From Cellulomonas terrae (GTDB taxonomy: Bacteria; Actinomycetota; Actinomycetes; Actinomycetales; Cellulomonadaceae), in the NCBI RefSeq assembly GCF_007990265.1, contig NZ_BJWH01000015.1, positions 42,036 through 106,035 on the forward strand: a stretch of 64,000 bases of DNA, given 5' to 3'. The translations under genes were made by a program, and so were the position numbers. The notes below the pieces were generated by a model, which was not told where the DNA came from, did not search any database, and saw only the letters and a list, made by a program, of their open reading frames with translations. Each line of letters starts with the position of its first letter. Within the stretch, counting starts at the first letter, position 1. Positions 1 to 8,598 of the stretch are shown piece after piece.

Positions 1-1
1 C

Positions 2-1408
2 GGGCTCGCCGCCGCCGTCACCCTCGCGCGCGCGGGCCTGCGGGTGACGGTCCTGGAGTCGCAGTCGACCGTCGGCGGCGGTGCGCGGACCCTGGAGCTC
101 GGCCTCGCCGACGGGGTCACGCACGACATCTGCTCCGCGGTGCACCCGATGGCCTGGGCGTCGCCCTTCTTCCAGCAGTTCGACCTGGCGGCGCGCGGGG
201 TCGAGCTCCTGGTGCCCGAGGTGTCCTACGCGCACCCGCTCCCCGACGGCAGGGCCGGGATCGCCTACCGGGACCTGGACCGGACGGTCGAGAGGCTCGG
301 CGTCGACGGTGCGGTGTGGCGGTCGCTCGTCGGCGGCGACCCGGCCTCCGTGGTCCGCCTGGGGCTGTTCGACAAGCGGTCGGTCCCGCTGGTCGACCCC
401 CGCGAGGCCGTCCGGTTCGGGCTCGGGGTCCTCGAGCAGGGGACGCGCGCGTGGGACCGCCGGTTCGTCGACGTCGTCGCCCCCGCGCTGCTGACCGGCA
501 TCGCGGCGCACGCGATCTCGCCGCTGCCGTCGATCGCCGCGGCGGGCACGTCGCTCCTCCTGGGCACCCTCGCGCACGCCGACGGGGGCTGGCCCATCCC
601 GCGCGGCGGGTCCGGGGCGATCACCGCCGCGCTCGTCGCCGACCTCGAGGCGCACGGCGGAACGGTCCGCACCGACCACCGCGTCCGCCGGCAGGCCGAC
701 CTGCCGATCGCGCACTGCTACGTGTTCGACACGACCCCCCGCACCCTGGTCGAGGTGCTGGGCCACCGCCTGCCCCCGCGGTCGCGCGACGCGCTCGCGG
801 CGTTCGAGTACGGGGACGCGGCCGCCAAGGTCGACTTCGTGCTCGACGGTCCGGTGCCGTGGGCGGTGCCCGAGGTGGGGCTGGCCGGCACGGTCCATGT
901 CGGGGGGACGCGCACCGAGATGGCCCGGGCCGAGAACGCGGTCGCGCGGGGCGAGCACGCCGAGCGGCCGGTCGTCCTGGTCAGCGACCCGACCGTCGTC
1001 GACGGGACCCGTGAGGTGCAGGGCCGACGGCCCCTGTGGACGTACACGCACGTCCCGGCCGGGTCCGACGTGGACGTGACCGAGACCGTGACCCGGCACA
1101 TCGAGCGGTACGCCCCGGGGTTCCGGGACGTCGTCGTCGCGTCCCGGTGCACGCCGGCGGCGCACCTGAGCGACCACAACGAGAACTACGTGGACGGGGA
1201 CATCTCCGCGGGCCGCGCCAGCATCCGCCAGCTGTTCGCGCGGCCGACCGCCCGGTTCGACCCGTACTTCTCGGGCCGGGCCGGGATCTACCTGTGCTCG
1301 GCGTCGACGCCCCCCGGCCCGGGCGTGCACGGGCTCGGCGGCTGGTACGCGGCGAGGCGGGTGCTGCGCGAGTTCGGGATCATGGCGCCACCGAGCCTGG
1401 CACCGTAG
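2..1408 (+). CDS. FAD-dependent phytoene-desaturase-like oxidoreductase (5' end outside window)
   Basis: The reading frame is already open at base 2, so the gene starts upstream of the window. The first visible residues (GLAAAVTLARAGLRVTVLE) are the second half of a Rossmann FAD-binding motif, ending in the acidic residue that binds the ribose of FAD. The last 40 residues (PGVHGLGGWYAARRVL) match the C-terminal FAD-contact motif of the NAD(P)/FAD oxidoreductases related to phytoene desaturase (CrtI/RetC type). About 468 residues are visible, so only a few N-terminal residues are missing. No carotenoid genes are visible next to it, so the substrate cannot be named. A hairpin follows the stop. 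Confidence 0.9.
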   Translation, partial: GLAAAVTLARAGLRVTVLESQSTVGGGARTLELGLADGVTHDICSAVHPMAWASPFFQQFDLAARGVELLVPEVSYAHPLPDGRAGIAYRDLDRTVERLGVDGAVWRSLVGGDPASVVRLGLFDKRSVPLVDPREAVRFGLGVLEQGTRAWDRRFVDVVAPALLTGIAAHAISPLPSIAAAGTSLLLGTLAHADGGWPIPRGGSGAITAALVADLEAHGGTVRTDHRVRRQADLPIAHCYVFDTTPRTLVEVLGHRLPPRSRDALAAFEYGDAAAKVDFVLDGPVPWAVPEVGLAGTVHVGGTRTEMARAENAVARGEHAERPVVLVSDPTVVDGTREVQGRRPLWTYTHVPAGSDVDVTETVTRHIERYAPGFRDVVVASRCTPAAHLSDHNENYVDGDISAGRASIRQLFARPTARFDPYFSGRAGIYLCSASTPPGPGVHGLGGWYAARRVLREFGIMAPPSLAP

Positions 1409-1414
1409 GGCGGC

Positions 1415-1436
1415 GCCGCACCGTCGCGGGTGCGGC
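1415..1436. terminator. Hairpin between convergent genes
   Basis: An 8-bp perfect stem (GCCGCACC / GGTGCGGC) with a 6-base loop lies between the stop of the FAD oxidoreductase and the stop of the converging DUF4235 gene. There is no T-run. It is placed to serve both strands. Confidence 0.5.
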
Positions 1437-1459
1437 ACGCTCGACGCGACCCGCGTCGG

Positions 1460-1717
1460 TCAGAGCTTCGCGGTGAACCGCGCCGTCCCTCGGGTGGCCA
1501 GGACGCGCGAGATCGCGACGAGCGCGCCGGTCAGGGCTGCGGCGGCGACGATCTCCGCGAGGGGCGCGTCGCCCTGGTCGTCGGCGGCGGGCGGCGCGTG
1601 CCCGGTCTTCGCCTCCCAGGCCCGGGACAGGATCTTCTGCACGATGACGGCGGCGCCGAGCGCGACGCCCGCGCCGATGAGCTTGGCGACGACCGACTGG
1701 GTCTGCTTCTCGTCCAC
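1460..1717 (-). CDS. DUF4235 small membrane protein
   Basis: This 85-residue protein starts at a GTG (1717) preceded by GGAGG. It has a hydrophobic N-terminal segment (AKLIGAGVALGAAVIVQKIL), a charged stretch with the typical W-E-x-x-x-G-x-x-P motif, and a second hydrophobic segment (EIVAAAALTGALVAISRVLA). This two-helix layout and length match the actinobacterial DUF4235 family. The family has no established function. It is transcribed divergently from the thiamine transport operon. Confidence 0.85.
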   Translation of the reverse strand: MDEKQTQSVVAKLIGAGVALGAAVIVQKILSRAWEAKTGHAPPAADDQGDAPLAEIVAAAALTGALVAISRVLATRGTARFTAKL

Positions 1718-1811
1718 GAGCTGAGCCTCCGAGGTGGGGTGACGGGTCTGGTGACGACCGTAGCCCGGCGCACGCGAGTGCGCCGCTCAGCAGCGGCGTA
1801 AGATCACCGGC

Positions 1812-1925
1812 GAACGACAGGGGAGCGTCGGACCGCAGGGTCTGGACGCTGAGAGTGCGGACCACCGCAGACCCTCGAACCTGATCCGGTTGATACCGGC
1901 GTAGGGAGTCGGGCTTCTCAGTCCC
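1812..1925 (+). promoter_or_regulatory. TPP riboswitch (THI element)
   Basis: The segment contains the conserved THI-box core: AGGGGAG near 1819, CTGAGA at 1849-1854, then GAACCTGATCCGGTTGATAC and GGCGTAGGGA at 1877-1907. These are the pyrimidine- and pyrophosphate-sensing helices of the thiamine pyrophosphate riboswitch. It lies 67-180 bases ahead of thiB and should switch the thiBPQ importer off when TPP is plentiful. A TAAGAT hexamer at 1799-1804 is a candidate -10 box just upstream. The ribosome site AAGGAGG (1974-1980) is about 50 bases beyond the aptamer, compatible with translational control, which is usual in actinobacteria. Confidence 0.95.
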
Positions 1926-1991
1926 TCCCACGTGGTCGCTGCGACCGCGTGTGAGGATCCCCTCCTTTCCGACCAAGGAGGAGCATCACCC

Positions 1992-3014
1992 ATGGCGAGG
2001 ATCCACTCGCTTCTCGCAGTCGCCGGCGTCGTCGTCCTGGCAGGCTGCTCGGCCATCGGCTCCGGCGACCCCGCGCCCAGCGCGTCGGCCGGCACCGTCA
2101 CGCTCGTCACGCACGACTCGTTCGCGCTGTCGGACGGCCTCCTCGACGCGTTCGAGGAGGAGTCCGGTCTCACGGTCGAGCTCGTCCAGCCGGGCGACGG
2201 CGGCGCGCTGGTGAACCAGCTCGTGCTCACCAAGGACGCCCCGCTGGGCGACCTGGTGTTCGGCATCGACAACGCGTTCGCCTCCCGGGCGGTCGACGAG
2301 GGGGTCGTCGCGCCGACCGAGGCGCAGGACGCCTTCGAGGGCGCGCTGGTCCCGGTCGACTACGGCGACGTCTGCATCAACGTCGACCACGCCTGGTTCA
2401 CCGCGCAGGGCCTCGCGGAGCCGGTCACGCTCGAGGACCTCACCGAGCCGGAGTACAAGGACCTGCTCGTCGTCCCCAACGCGGTGACGTCGTCGCCGGG
2501 CCTGTCGTTCCTGCTGGCGACCGTCGGCGCGTTCGGCGAGGACGGCTGGGTCGACTACTGGACCGCCCTCAAGGCGAACGGCGTGAAGGTGGCCGACGGC
2601 TGGTCCGACGCGTACTTCACGGACTTCTCCGGCGGCGGCGGTGGCGGACCGCGCCCGATCGTCCTGTCCTACGCCTCGTCGCCCCCGTCCACGGTGCCCG
2701 AGGGTGGCACCGAGCCGACGACCGGTGCCCTGCTGGACACCTGCTTCCGGCAGACGGAGTACGCGGGCGTGCTGGAGGGCGCGGCCAACCCCGACGGTGC
2801 ACGGCAGCTGCTCGACTTCCTGCTGTCCGACACGGTCCAGGACGACATCCCGGTGTCCATGTACATGTACCCGGTGAGCGAGACGGCCACCCTCCCGGAG
2901 GAGTGGACCGCCTTCGCACCCCTGGCCGACGAGCCGTTCGAGGTGGCGCCGGACGACATCAGCAAGAACCGTGAGGCGTGGCTGGCCCTGTGGTCGGAGA
3001 CGGTGATCGGCTGA
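1992..3014 (+). CDS. thiB: Thiamine ABC transporter, substrate-binding lipoprotein
   Basis: This 340-residue protein starts at ATG 1992, 11 bases after AAGGAGG. A short hydrophobic signal ends in a lipobox (LAGC, Cys at about residue 17), so it should be a lipoprotein on the outside of the membrane. The rest has the TbpA/ThiB pattern, including VTLVTHDSFALSDGLLDAFE near the start and the DVCINVDHAWF segment in the middle. It is the first gene behind the TPP riboswitch and is followed after 2 bases by the permease gene. Together these make thiamine or a phosphate ester the likely ligand. A glycine run (about residues 214-219) is a slightly unusual low-complexity insertion. Confidence 0.95.
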   Translation: MARIHSLLAVAGVVVLAGCSAIGSGDPAPSASAGTVTLVTHDSFALSDGLLDAFEEESGLTVELVQPGDGGALVNQLVLTKDAPLGDLVFGIDNAFASRAVDEGVVAPTEAQDAFEGALVPVDYGDVCINVDHAWFTAQGLAEPVTLEDLTEPEYKDLLVVPNAVTSSPGLSFLLATVGAFGEDGWVDYWTALKANGVKVADGWSDAYFTDFSGGGGGGPRPIVLSYASSPPSTVPEGGTEPTTGALLDTCFRQTEYAGVLEGAANPDGARQLLDFLLSDTVQDDIPVSMYMYPVSETATLPEEWTAFAPLADEPFEVAPDDISKNREAWLALWSETVIG

Positions 3015-3016
3015 CC

Positions 3017-4759
3017 ATGGCCGTCGACGCGCCGACCCGACCCGACCCGGTGCTCGCCACCGCGTCGGGTCGGGGCCGTGTCGTCGCGTTCTGGTCCGTC
3101 GCGGTCGCCGTGCCGCTGCTGTTCCTCGGGATCTTCTTCGCGTGGCCCGTGACGGTGATGATCGCCCAGGGGTTCGTCGTCGACGGGCAGCTGGACCTCG
3201 GCGGGTTCGCCGACGTGTTCTCCCGGCCCCGCACGTGGCGGATCATCGGGCTCACGCTGGCGCAGGCGACGCTGGGGACCGCGCTGAGCGTGCTGCTCGG
3301 GGTGCCCGGGGCGTACGTGCTGTACCGGCACACGTTCCGCGGACGGTCCTTCCTGCGCGCGTTCGTCACGGTGCCGTTCGTCCTGCCGACCGTCGTGGTC
3401 GGCGTCGCGTTCCGCTCGCTGCTCGTCGACGGCGGACCGCTCGGCTTCCTGCACCTGGACGGCACCTTCGCGGCGATCGTCGCGGCGCTCGTCTTCTTCA
3501 ACTACGCGGTCGTCGTGCGCGCCGTCGGGGGTCTGTGGGAGCGGCTCGACCCGCGGGCCGAGCAGGCGGCGCGCGCGCTCGGGGCGTCGCCATGGACGGC
3601 CTTCCGGACCGTGACGCTCCCCGCGCTGACGCCCGCGATCGCGTCGGCCGCGTCGCTCGCGTTCCTGTTCTGCGCCACCGCCTTCGGGACGGTCCTCGTG
3701 CTCGGCGGCCTGCAGTTCGGCACGATCGAGACCGAGATCTGGATCCAGACGACCCAGTTCCTCGACCTGCGGGCGGCCGCCGTCCTGTCGGTCGTGCAGC
3801 TGGTGGTCGTCGCGGGGACGCTCGTCGTCGCGGGCCGTGCCCGGTCGCGCCGGGAGCGGGCGCTCGGGCTCACCCTGCCGTCCGCGTCCGTCCGCCCGCT
3901 GCGGCTGCGCCGGCCCGCGGGCATGCCGCCCGGCGACGGGCACGGGCTCACCCTCGTCGCGACGGCGGTGACCGCTCTCGTCGTCCTCCTGCTGGCCCTG
4001 CCCCTGGTCAACCTGGTCGTCCGGTCGCTGCGCACCGGCGACGGCTGGGGTCTCGACCACTACAGCGCGCTCGGCACCACCGGCGGGTCGCTCACCGTCA
4101 CGGTCTGGCAGGCCACCCTGAACTCGCTGCGGGTCGCCCTGGACGCCACGGTGATCGCGCTCGTCGTCGGCGGGCTCGTCGCGCTCGTCGTGTCCCGACG
4201 ACCGCGGCGCGCCGTCGGCCGCCGAGCCGTCGCGGGTCTCGACGCCCTCTTCATGCTCCCGCTCGGGGTGTCCGCCGTGACCGTCGGGTTCGGGTTCCTG
4301 CTGTCCATGCACCACCCGTTCGGGCTGCCCGTCGACCTGCGGACCAACCCGCTGCTCCTGCCGGTGGCGCAGGCGGTCGTCGCCGTGCCGCTCGTCGTCC
4401 GGGTGGTGCTGCCGGTGCTGCGCGCGATCGACCCGCGGCTGCGGGAGGCCGCCGCGACGCTCGGCGCCACGCCCGGTCGCGTGCTGCGGACCGTGGACCT
4501 GTCGATCGCCGCCCGGTCCCTGGGCCTGGCGGTCGGGTTCGCCTTCGCGGCGTCGCTGGGGGAGTTCGGCGCCACGTCGTTCCTCGCCCGCCCCGACCGG
4601 CCGACGCTGCCCGTCGTGATCTTCCGGCTCATCGGCCGCCCCGGTCCCGAGTCCTACGGCATGGCGCTCGCCGCGTCGGTCGTCCTCGCGGTGCTCACCG
4701 CGGGGATCGTCGCGGCCTGCGAACGACTGCGCGCCCCCGGCGCCGGAGGTGAGTGGTGA
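3017..4759 (+). CDS. thiP: Thiamine ABC transporter permease
   Basis: The 580-residue protein carries two fused binding-protein-dependent permease halves, as is typical of ThiP. Each half has an EAA loop that contacts the ATPase: EQAARALGASPWTAFRTVTLP in the first (about residue 195) and REAAATLGATPGRVLRTVDL in the second (about residue 480). About twelve hydrophobic segments are visible. The ATG at 3017 lies 2 bases after the thiB stop, so I prefer it to in-frame codons inside thiB. Its 3' end overlaps the start of thiQ by 4 bases. The membrane channel of the thiamine importer is the expected role. Confidence 0.94.
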   Translation: MAVDAPTRPDPVLATASGRGRVVAFWSVAVAVPLLFLGIFFAWPVTVMIAQGFVVDGQLDLGGFADVFSRPRTWRIIGLTLAQATLGTALSVLLGVPGAYVLYRHTFRGRSFLRAFVTVPFVLPTVVVGVAFRSLLVDGGPLGFLHLDGTFAAIVAALVFFNYAVVVRAVGGLWERLDPRAEQAARALGASPWTAFRTVTLPALTPAIASAASLAFLFCATAFGTVLVLGGLQFGTIETEIWIQTTQFLDLRAAAVLSVVQLVVVAGTLVVAGRARSRRERALGLTLPSASVRPLRLRRPAGMPPGDGHGLTLVATAVTALVVLLLALPLVNLVVRSLRTGDGWGLDHYSALGTTGGSLTVTVWQATLNSLRVALDATVIALVVGGLVALVVSRRPRRAVGRRAVAGLDALFMLPLGVSAVTVGFGFLLSMHHPFGLPVDLRTNPLLLPVAQAVVAVPLVVRVVLPVLRAIDPRLREAAATLGATPGRVLRTVDLSIAARSLGLAVGFAFAASLGEFGATSFLARPDRPTLPVVIFRLIGRPGPESYGMALAASVVLAVLTAGIVAACERLRAPGAGGEW

Positions 4760-5787
4760 ACGAGCGTCAGGATGTCGCCGGGTCGCGACGCGGCGGGCTG
4801 ACCGTCGCCGACCTCGTCGTCCGCTATCCCGGGGCCACCGCGCCCGCGGTCGACGGCGTCTCCCTCGACGTCGCGCCGGGTTCGGTCGTGGCGCTGCTCG
4901 GCCCGTCCGGGTGCGGCAAGTCGTCACTGCTGCGCGCCGTCGCGGGCCTCGAACCGCTCGCCGCCGGCTCGGTCTGCTGGGACGGGACCTCCGTGGCCGA
5001 CGTGCCCGTGCACCGGCGCGGGTTCGGGCTGATGTTCCAGGACGGGCAGCTCTTCGCGCACCGCACCGTCGGCGGGAACGTCGCCTACGGCCTCCCGGCC
5101 CGCTCCGGGACACGCGGGCGCGTCGCGGAGCTGCTCGAGCTCGTCGGGCTGGCCGGCTACGAGGACCGCGGCATCGCCACCCTGTCCGGCGGCGAGCGCC
5201 AGCGCGTGGCCCTCGCCCGCGCGCTCGCCCCCGCCCCCCGGCTCCTGCTGCTCGACGAGCCCCTGTCGGCCCTCGACCGCGCCCTGCGGGAACGGCTCGC
5301 CGTCGACCTGCGCGCCGCGCTCGTCGCCACCGGCACCACCGCCGTCTTCGTCACCCACGACCAGGACGAGGCGTTCGCCGTCGCCGACCGGGTCGCCGTC
5401 ATGTCCGCCGGCCGGCTCCTCCAGGTCGACGCGCCCGCCGAGCTCTGGGTCCGGCCCGCCACCCGCGAGGTCGCGTCGTTCCTCGGCTACGAGGCCTTCG
5501 TGCCGCTGGACAGCCCCGCCGCGGCACCCCTGCGCGACGCCCTCGGCGTCCCGCCGTCCGGGGCGACCCTCGCGCTCGCGGAGGGCGCGTTCGTCGTCGG
5601 GCGCAGCGGCGTCGCCAAGGGCGTGGTGCGCGGGGTCTCGTCGCGACGCGGACGGTCCGAGGTCCGCGTCGACGTCGACGGGATCGGCGTGGTCACCGCG
5701 CTCGGGCCCGTCGGCGGCCGGTGGTCGGCGGGGGACGTCGTGGAGCTCGGCGTGGAGCCGGACGCGCTCGCGGTCCTCGACGCCTGA
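4756..5787 (+). CDS. thiQ: Thiamine ABC transporter ATP-binding protein
   Basis: This is an ABC ATPase of about 343 residues with Walker A (GPSGCGKSS), Q-loop (MFQDGQLFAHRTV), signature (LSGGERQRV), Walker B (LLLLDEPLSALD) and switch histidine (VTHDQDEA). The C-terminal third is an extension like that of Fe3+/thiamine-type importer ATPases. Two adjacent GTG codons are possible (4753, 4756); the GGAGG at 4745-4749 is better spaced for 4756. It overlaps thiP, giving a tightly coupled thiBPQ operon. It powers uptake of thiamine on the cytoplasmic face. Confidence 0.93.
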   Translation: MNERQDVAGSRRGGLTVADLVVRYPGATAPAVDGVSLDVAPGSVVALLGPSGCGKSSLLRAVAGLEPLAAGSVCWDGTSVADVPVHRRGFGLMFQDGQLFAHRTVGGNVAYGLPARSGTRGRVAELLELVGLAGYEDRGIATLSGGERQRVALARALAPAPRLLLLDEPLSALDRALRERLAVDLRAALVATGTTAVFVTHDQDEAFAVADRVAVMSAGRLLQVDAPAELWVRPATREVASFLGYEAFVPLDSPAAAPLRDALGVPPSGATLALAEGAFVVGRSGVAKGVVRGVSSRRGRSEVRVDVDGIGVVTALGPVGGRWSAGDVVELGVEPDALAVLDA

Positions 5788-5897
5788 CGTGCCCGACGAG
5801 ACGCCTGACGCCTGATCGCGGTCGGGGCCGGAGCGGACTACGGTCGGAAGCATCCGGTCGAGTGGGCGAGCAGGTTTCGAGCACCGAGGTGATGGCG

Positions 5898-6668
5898 ATG
5901 ACGCTGGAGCTCCGTGAGGTCGTGTCGGTCGACATCCCCGTGCCGCTGTCGAAGGTGTGGGCCTACCTGCGCGACCCGGCGCTGGTGCGCCGCTGGTACG
6001 GGTGGGACCACGACAGCCTCGACGCCCAGGTCCGCGCCTTCGTCGACACGGCCGTCGAGAAGCAGGACGTCGTCGGCGACGCGAGCATCCACACGCTGAG
6101 CTGGCCCCACCACGACCGGCTGACGCTACGGTCCGCCGCGCACGAGCCCCACCGCACGCGGCTCACGGTCACCCGGCGCAGCCACGAGGGCATGGCCACG
6201 TTCGACGGTGTGCGCGACGAGGCCGACGAGGCCTGGATCGCCAACGCCCACCAGCTGCAGTTCGCGCTCACGGTGCACCCCGACCAGGAGCGGCGGACCC
6301 TGACGATGTTCGGGCTGCCGTCCGGCGACCGCTCCGACCGCCTGCTCGACCGCGCCGGTCTCGTCGGCATCCGCGGGGTACCGATCGGCGGGCACGTGCA
6401 GGCGCGCCGGCCCGACGGCACGCTGCTCGGCGGCACGCTCGTCTACGAGACGCCCCTGCAGCTCGGCCTGCGCCTGCACGGCATCTCCGAGATGTTCCTC
6501 GTCCTCGAGGAGACCCCCGCCGCGCACACGCCCCCGCACGGCACCGTCGACGCGATCCTGTCCACCTACGGGCTCGACGACGAGACGTTCGAGCAGATCC
6601 GCGAGCGGTGGTCGCGCTGGTGGGCGATGGCGGTCCCGCGCGGGTCGTCGCGCGTCAGCTCAGCTTGA
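5898..6668 (+). CDS. SRPBCC-fold (START/AHSA1-like) domain protein
   Basis: The 256-residue product begins with a helix-grip-like segment (SVDIPVPLSKVWAYLRDPALVRRWYGWDHD), the usual N-terminal signature of SRPBCC ligand-binding domains. I chose ATG 5898 because GAGGT at 5886-5890 is 7 bases away; ATG 5892 is also possible but leaves almost no spacing. The second half is less typical of AHSA1 proteins and unassigned. It is preceded by about 110 bases with no obvious operator. Its last 14 bases overlap the stop end of the converging GNAT gene. A ligand cannot be predicted. Confidence 0.82.
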   Translation: MTLELREVVSVDIPVPLSKVWAYLRDPALVRRWYGWDHDSLDAQVRAFVDTAVEKQDVVGDASIHTLSWPHHDRLTLRSAAHEPHRTRLTVTRRSHEGMATFDGVRDEADEAWIANAHQLQFALTVHPDQERRTLTMFGLPSGDRSDRLLDRAGLVGIRGVPIGGHVQARRPDGTLLGGTLVYETPLQLGLRLHGISEMFLVLEETPAAHTPPHGTVDAILSTYGLDDETFEQIRERWSRWWAMAVPRGSSRVSSA

Positions 6669-7758
6669 GCTGCCACTCCCCGGAGCCGCCCGCCGGGCGG
6701 AACCCCAGCGCCACGTTGATGGAGAGCATGTAGGAGTTCTCCTCGGCGTTCCACGTGCCGACGCGCCGCACCTTCGGTCGCTCCGCCGCGAGGCGCTGCA
6801 GGTTCGCCGTCTTGACCAGCATCCCCAGGCGCTTGCCGCGGTGCTCCTTGATCACGAGGGTGTCGTCCTGGTGCACGAACTCGTCCGAGTTGGGGATCGT
6901 CATGAACCCCGTGAACGCGGCGAGCGTGTGCGTGGGGATGTGCTCCGCGGCGAGCATCAGGAGCTCGAGCCCGCGCTCCGCGTACTGCTTCTCCGTGATG
7001 CGGATCCGCTCGGCGTCCCAGACGTCCTCCTCGAGGTCGAGACCACCGAGGGGCGCGTCCGTGCTCATGCGCGTGTTGAGCACCGCGTACTCGTCGACCC
7101 ACTCCTCCGGCACGTGGCTCTGCCAGGTCACGATGCGGTACTCGGGACCGGCGTGCGCCTCGGCGTCCGCGCGCTGGCGTGCGACGGCGTCGGCGTCGAA
7201 CGGCAGGTGGAACACCGAGTAGCGCTCGACCTGCTCCAGCGCGAAGCCCCGCTTCAGCAGGAAGCGCGAGCCCTCGGCATCGGCCTCCACACGGCCGACA
7301 CCGGTCGTCGCCGCGAGCGTGCCGGGACCTTCCGGGGGCTCGGCCCGCTGGTCGGTGGCGGCCGTGACGGTGGTCCGGCCGTCGTCGCGGACCAGGGCGA
7401 GGCACGCGTCGTAGAGCGACGCCCCGACGCCCCGCCGGCGGTGCCCCGGCCGCACGCCGACCTCGACCTGCGCCGTGTGGGTGTTGTCCTGCAACGGCAG
7501 GTTCACCATCGCGTAGCCGAGCACGCGGTCCGGGTCGGGGGTGTCGTGCGCGTCGTCGGCGAGCGCGACCAGGCGCGGCTTGCGGATGTAGTGCTGGTCG
7601 CGCATCGACCCCAGGATCTCGGTGGCGGTCCGCTCGAAGTCGCGGTTGCCCCACGCGTCGAGCAGCACGTCGTTCATCGCCGCCGTGTAGCCGTGCAGGA
7701 GCCACGCCCCGTCGGGCGTGTCCGTCACCGGCACCTCACGGATCGACCACGTCGTCAT
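6655..7758 (-). CDS. GNAT-family N-acetyltransferase, two-domain
   Basis: The protein of about 367 residues looks like a tandem GNAT protein. The N-terminal half has an acetyl-CoA motif (VEVGVRPGHRRRGVGASLYD) and the second half a related motif (LVIKEHRGKRLGMLVKTANL). The ending (NAEENSYMLSINVALGFRPA) is typical of GNAT domains that handle small molecules. ATG 7758 is taken as start; GTG 7767 in the same frame is an alternative and neither has a strong ribosome site. It converges on the SRPBCC gene. The substrate is unknown. Confidence 0.85.
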   Translation of the reverse strand: MTTWSIREVPVTDTPDGAWLLHGYTAAMNDVLLDAWGNRDFERTATEILGSMRDQHYIRKPRLVALADDAHDTPDPDRVLGYAMVNLPLQDNTHTAQVEVGVRPGHRRRGVGASLYDACLALVRDDGRTTVTAATDQRAEPPEGPGTLAATTGVGRVEADAEGSRFLLKRGFALEQVERYSVFHLPFDADAVARQRADAEAHAGPEYRIVTWQSHVPEEWVDEYAVLNTRMSTDAPLGGLDLEEDVWDAERIRITEKQYAERGLELLMLAAEHIPTHTLAAFTGFMTIPNSDEFVHQDDTLVIKEHRGKRLGMLVKTANLQRLAAERPKVRRVGTWNAEENSYMLSINVALGFRPAGGSGEWQLKLS

Positions 7759-7852
7759 GACGTCCACGATCCGCCTGTCCCTGCGCGGTGGCGAGCCCTT
7801 TTTGCCGAACCTCTCCAGCGGGCCGGTCCCCGTGCGTCGCTACTCTCGCGGG

Positions 7853-8485
7853 ATGGTGTGGTTGGAGATCGTCGGTTGGGCCGGCTCGCTGCTGGTCATC
7901 GTCTCGCTCACGCAGGCGCGGGTGCTGCGCTTCCGCTGGCTGAACCTCGTCGGGGCCGTGATCGCCACGGCGTACAACGCGATCGTCGGGATCTGGCCGT
8001 TCGCCGTGATGAACGGGGTCATCGCGGTCATCGACGTCTACTGGCTGTTCCGCCTGCACCGCGAGCGGCACGACGCGGAGGCCTACGGCGTCCTCGAGGT
8101 CCCCGCCGACGACTCCGTGCTGCGTCACCTGCTCGACACCCACGCCCCCGACATCGCCCGGTTCCACCCCGCGTTCGTCGCTGCCGATCCCGCCCCGTCC
8201 GCCGCGTTCGTCGTCGTGCGTGGCGACGAGCTCGTCGGCGCGGTCGTCGTGCGGTCCGCCGGGGACGGGGTCGGCCGGGTCGACCTGGACTACGTGACGC
8301 CGCGGTACCGGGACTTCACGCCCGGCGAGTTCGTGTACCGGGACAGCGGGGTGTTCGCCGCGCACGGGTTCCGTCGGCTCGTCGTCGGTGGGTCGTCCGC
8401 CCCCGAGTCCAGCGCGTACCTGGAGCGGGTGGGGTTCCACCCGACCTCCGACGGCTGGGAGCGCGAGGTCCCCGCGGCGGCGTGA
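7853..8485 (+). CDS. Membrane protein with soluble GNAT-like C-terminal domain
   Basis: The 210-residue product starts at ATG 7853. Residues 1-75 form two or three hydrophobic helices (VGWAGSLLVIVSLTQ, LVGAVIATAYNAIVGIWPF, VMNGVIAVIDVYWLF), resembling the small inner-membrane YgjV type. Residues 90-210 form a soluble domain with GNAT-like features (AAFVVVRGDELVGAVVVRS, then AYLERVGFHP near the end) but no clear acetyl-CoA loop. I recognise no named family for the combination. It is divergent from the GNAT gene and upstream of the metal transporter. Confidence 0.75.
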   Translation: MVWLEIVGWAGSLLVIVSLTQARVLRFRWLNLVGAVIATAYNAIVGIWPFAVMNGVIAVIDVYWLFRLHRERHDAEAYGVLEVPADDSVLRHLLDTHAPDIARFHPAFVAADPAPSAAFVVVRGDELVGAVVVRSAGDGVGRVDLDYVTPRYRDFTPGEFVYRDSGVFAAHGFRRLVVGGSSAPESSAYLERVGFHPTSDGWEREVPAAA

Positions 8486-8563
8486 CGACCCGTCGGCGAG
8501 GCGGGTCGCAGGTCGCATCTGACCGCGGTTCGTCTCGACACGTTCCACGGCTCCGCTAGCATG

Positions 8564-8581
8564 AGTTCGGACAGCCGAACT
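8564..8581 (+). promoter_or_regulatory. Operator-like palindrome before the Nramp gene
   Basis: AGTTCGG and CCGAACT form a perfect 7-bp inverted repeat around a 4-base centre, 17 bases before the start codon of the Nramp transporter. The size and position fit a metalloregulator of the DtxR/MntR family, which commonly represses mntH. The regulator gene itself is not in the window, so this is inference. Confidence 0.55.
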
Positions 8582-8598
8582 TTCTCCTGAGGGTAGCC

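Noticed and set aside
2669..5113. Very long minus-strand open frame across the thiamine operon
   Set aside because: It runs antisense to thiB, thiP and thiQ, is composed mainly of Arg, Gly, Asp and Pro, and has no domain. Such frames are expected in GC-rich coding DNA.
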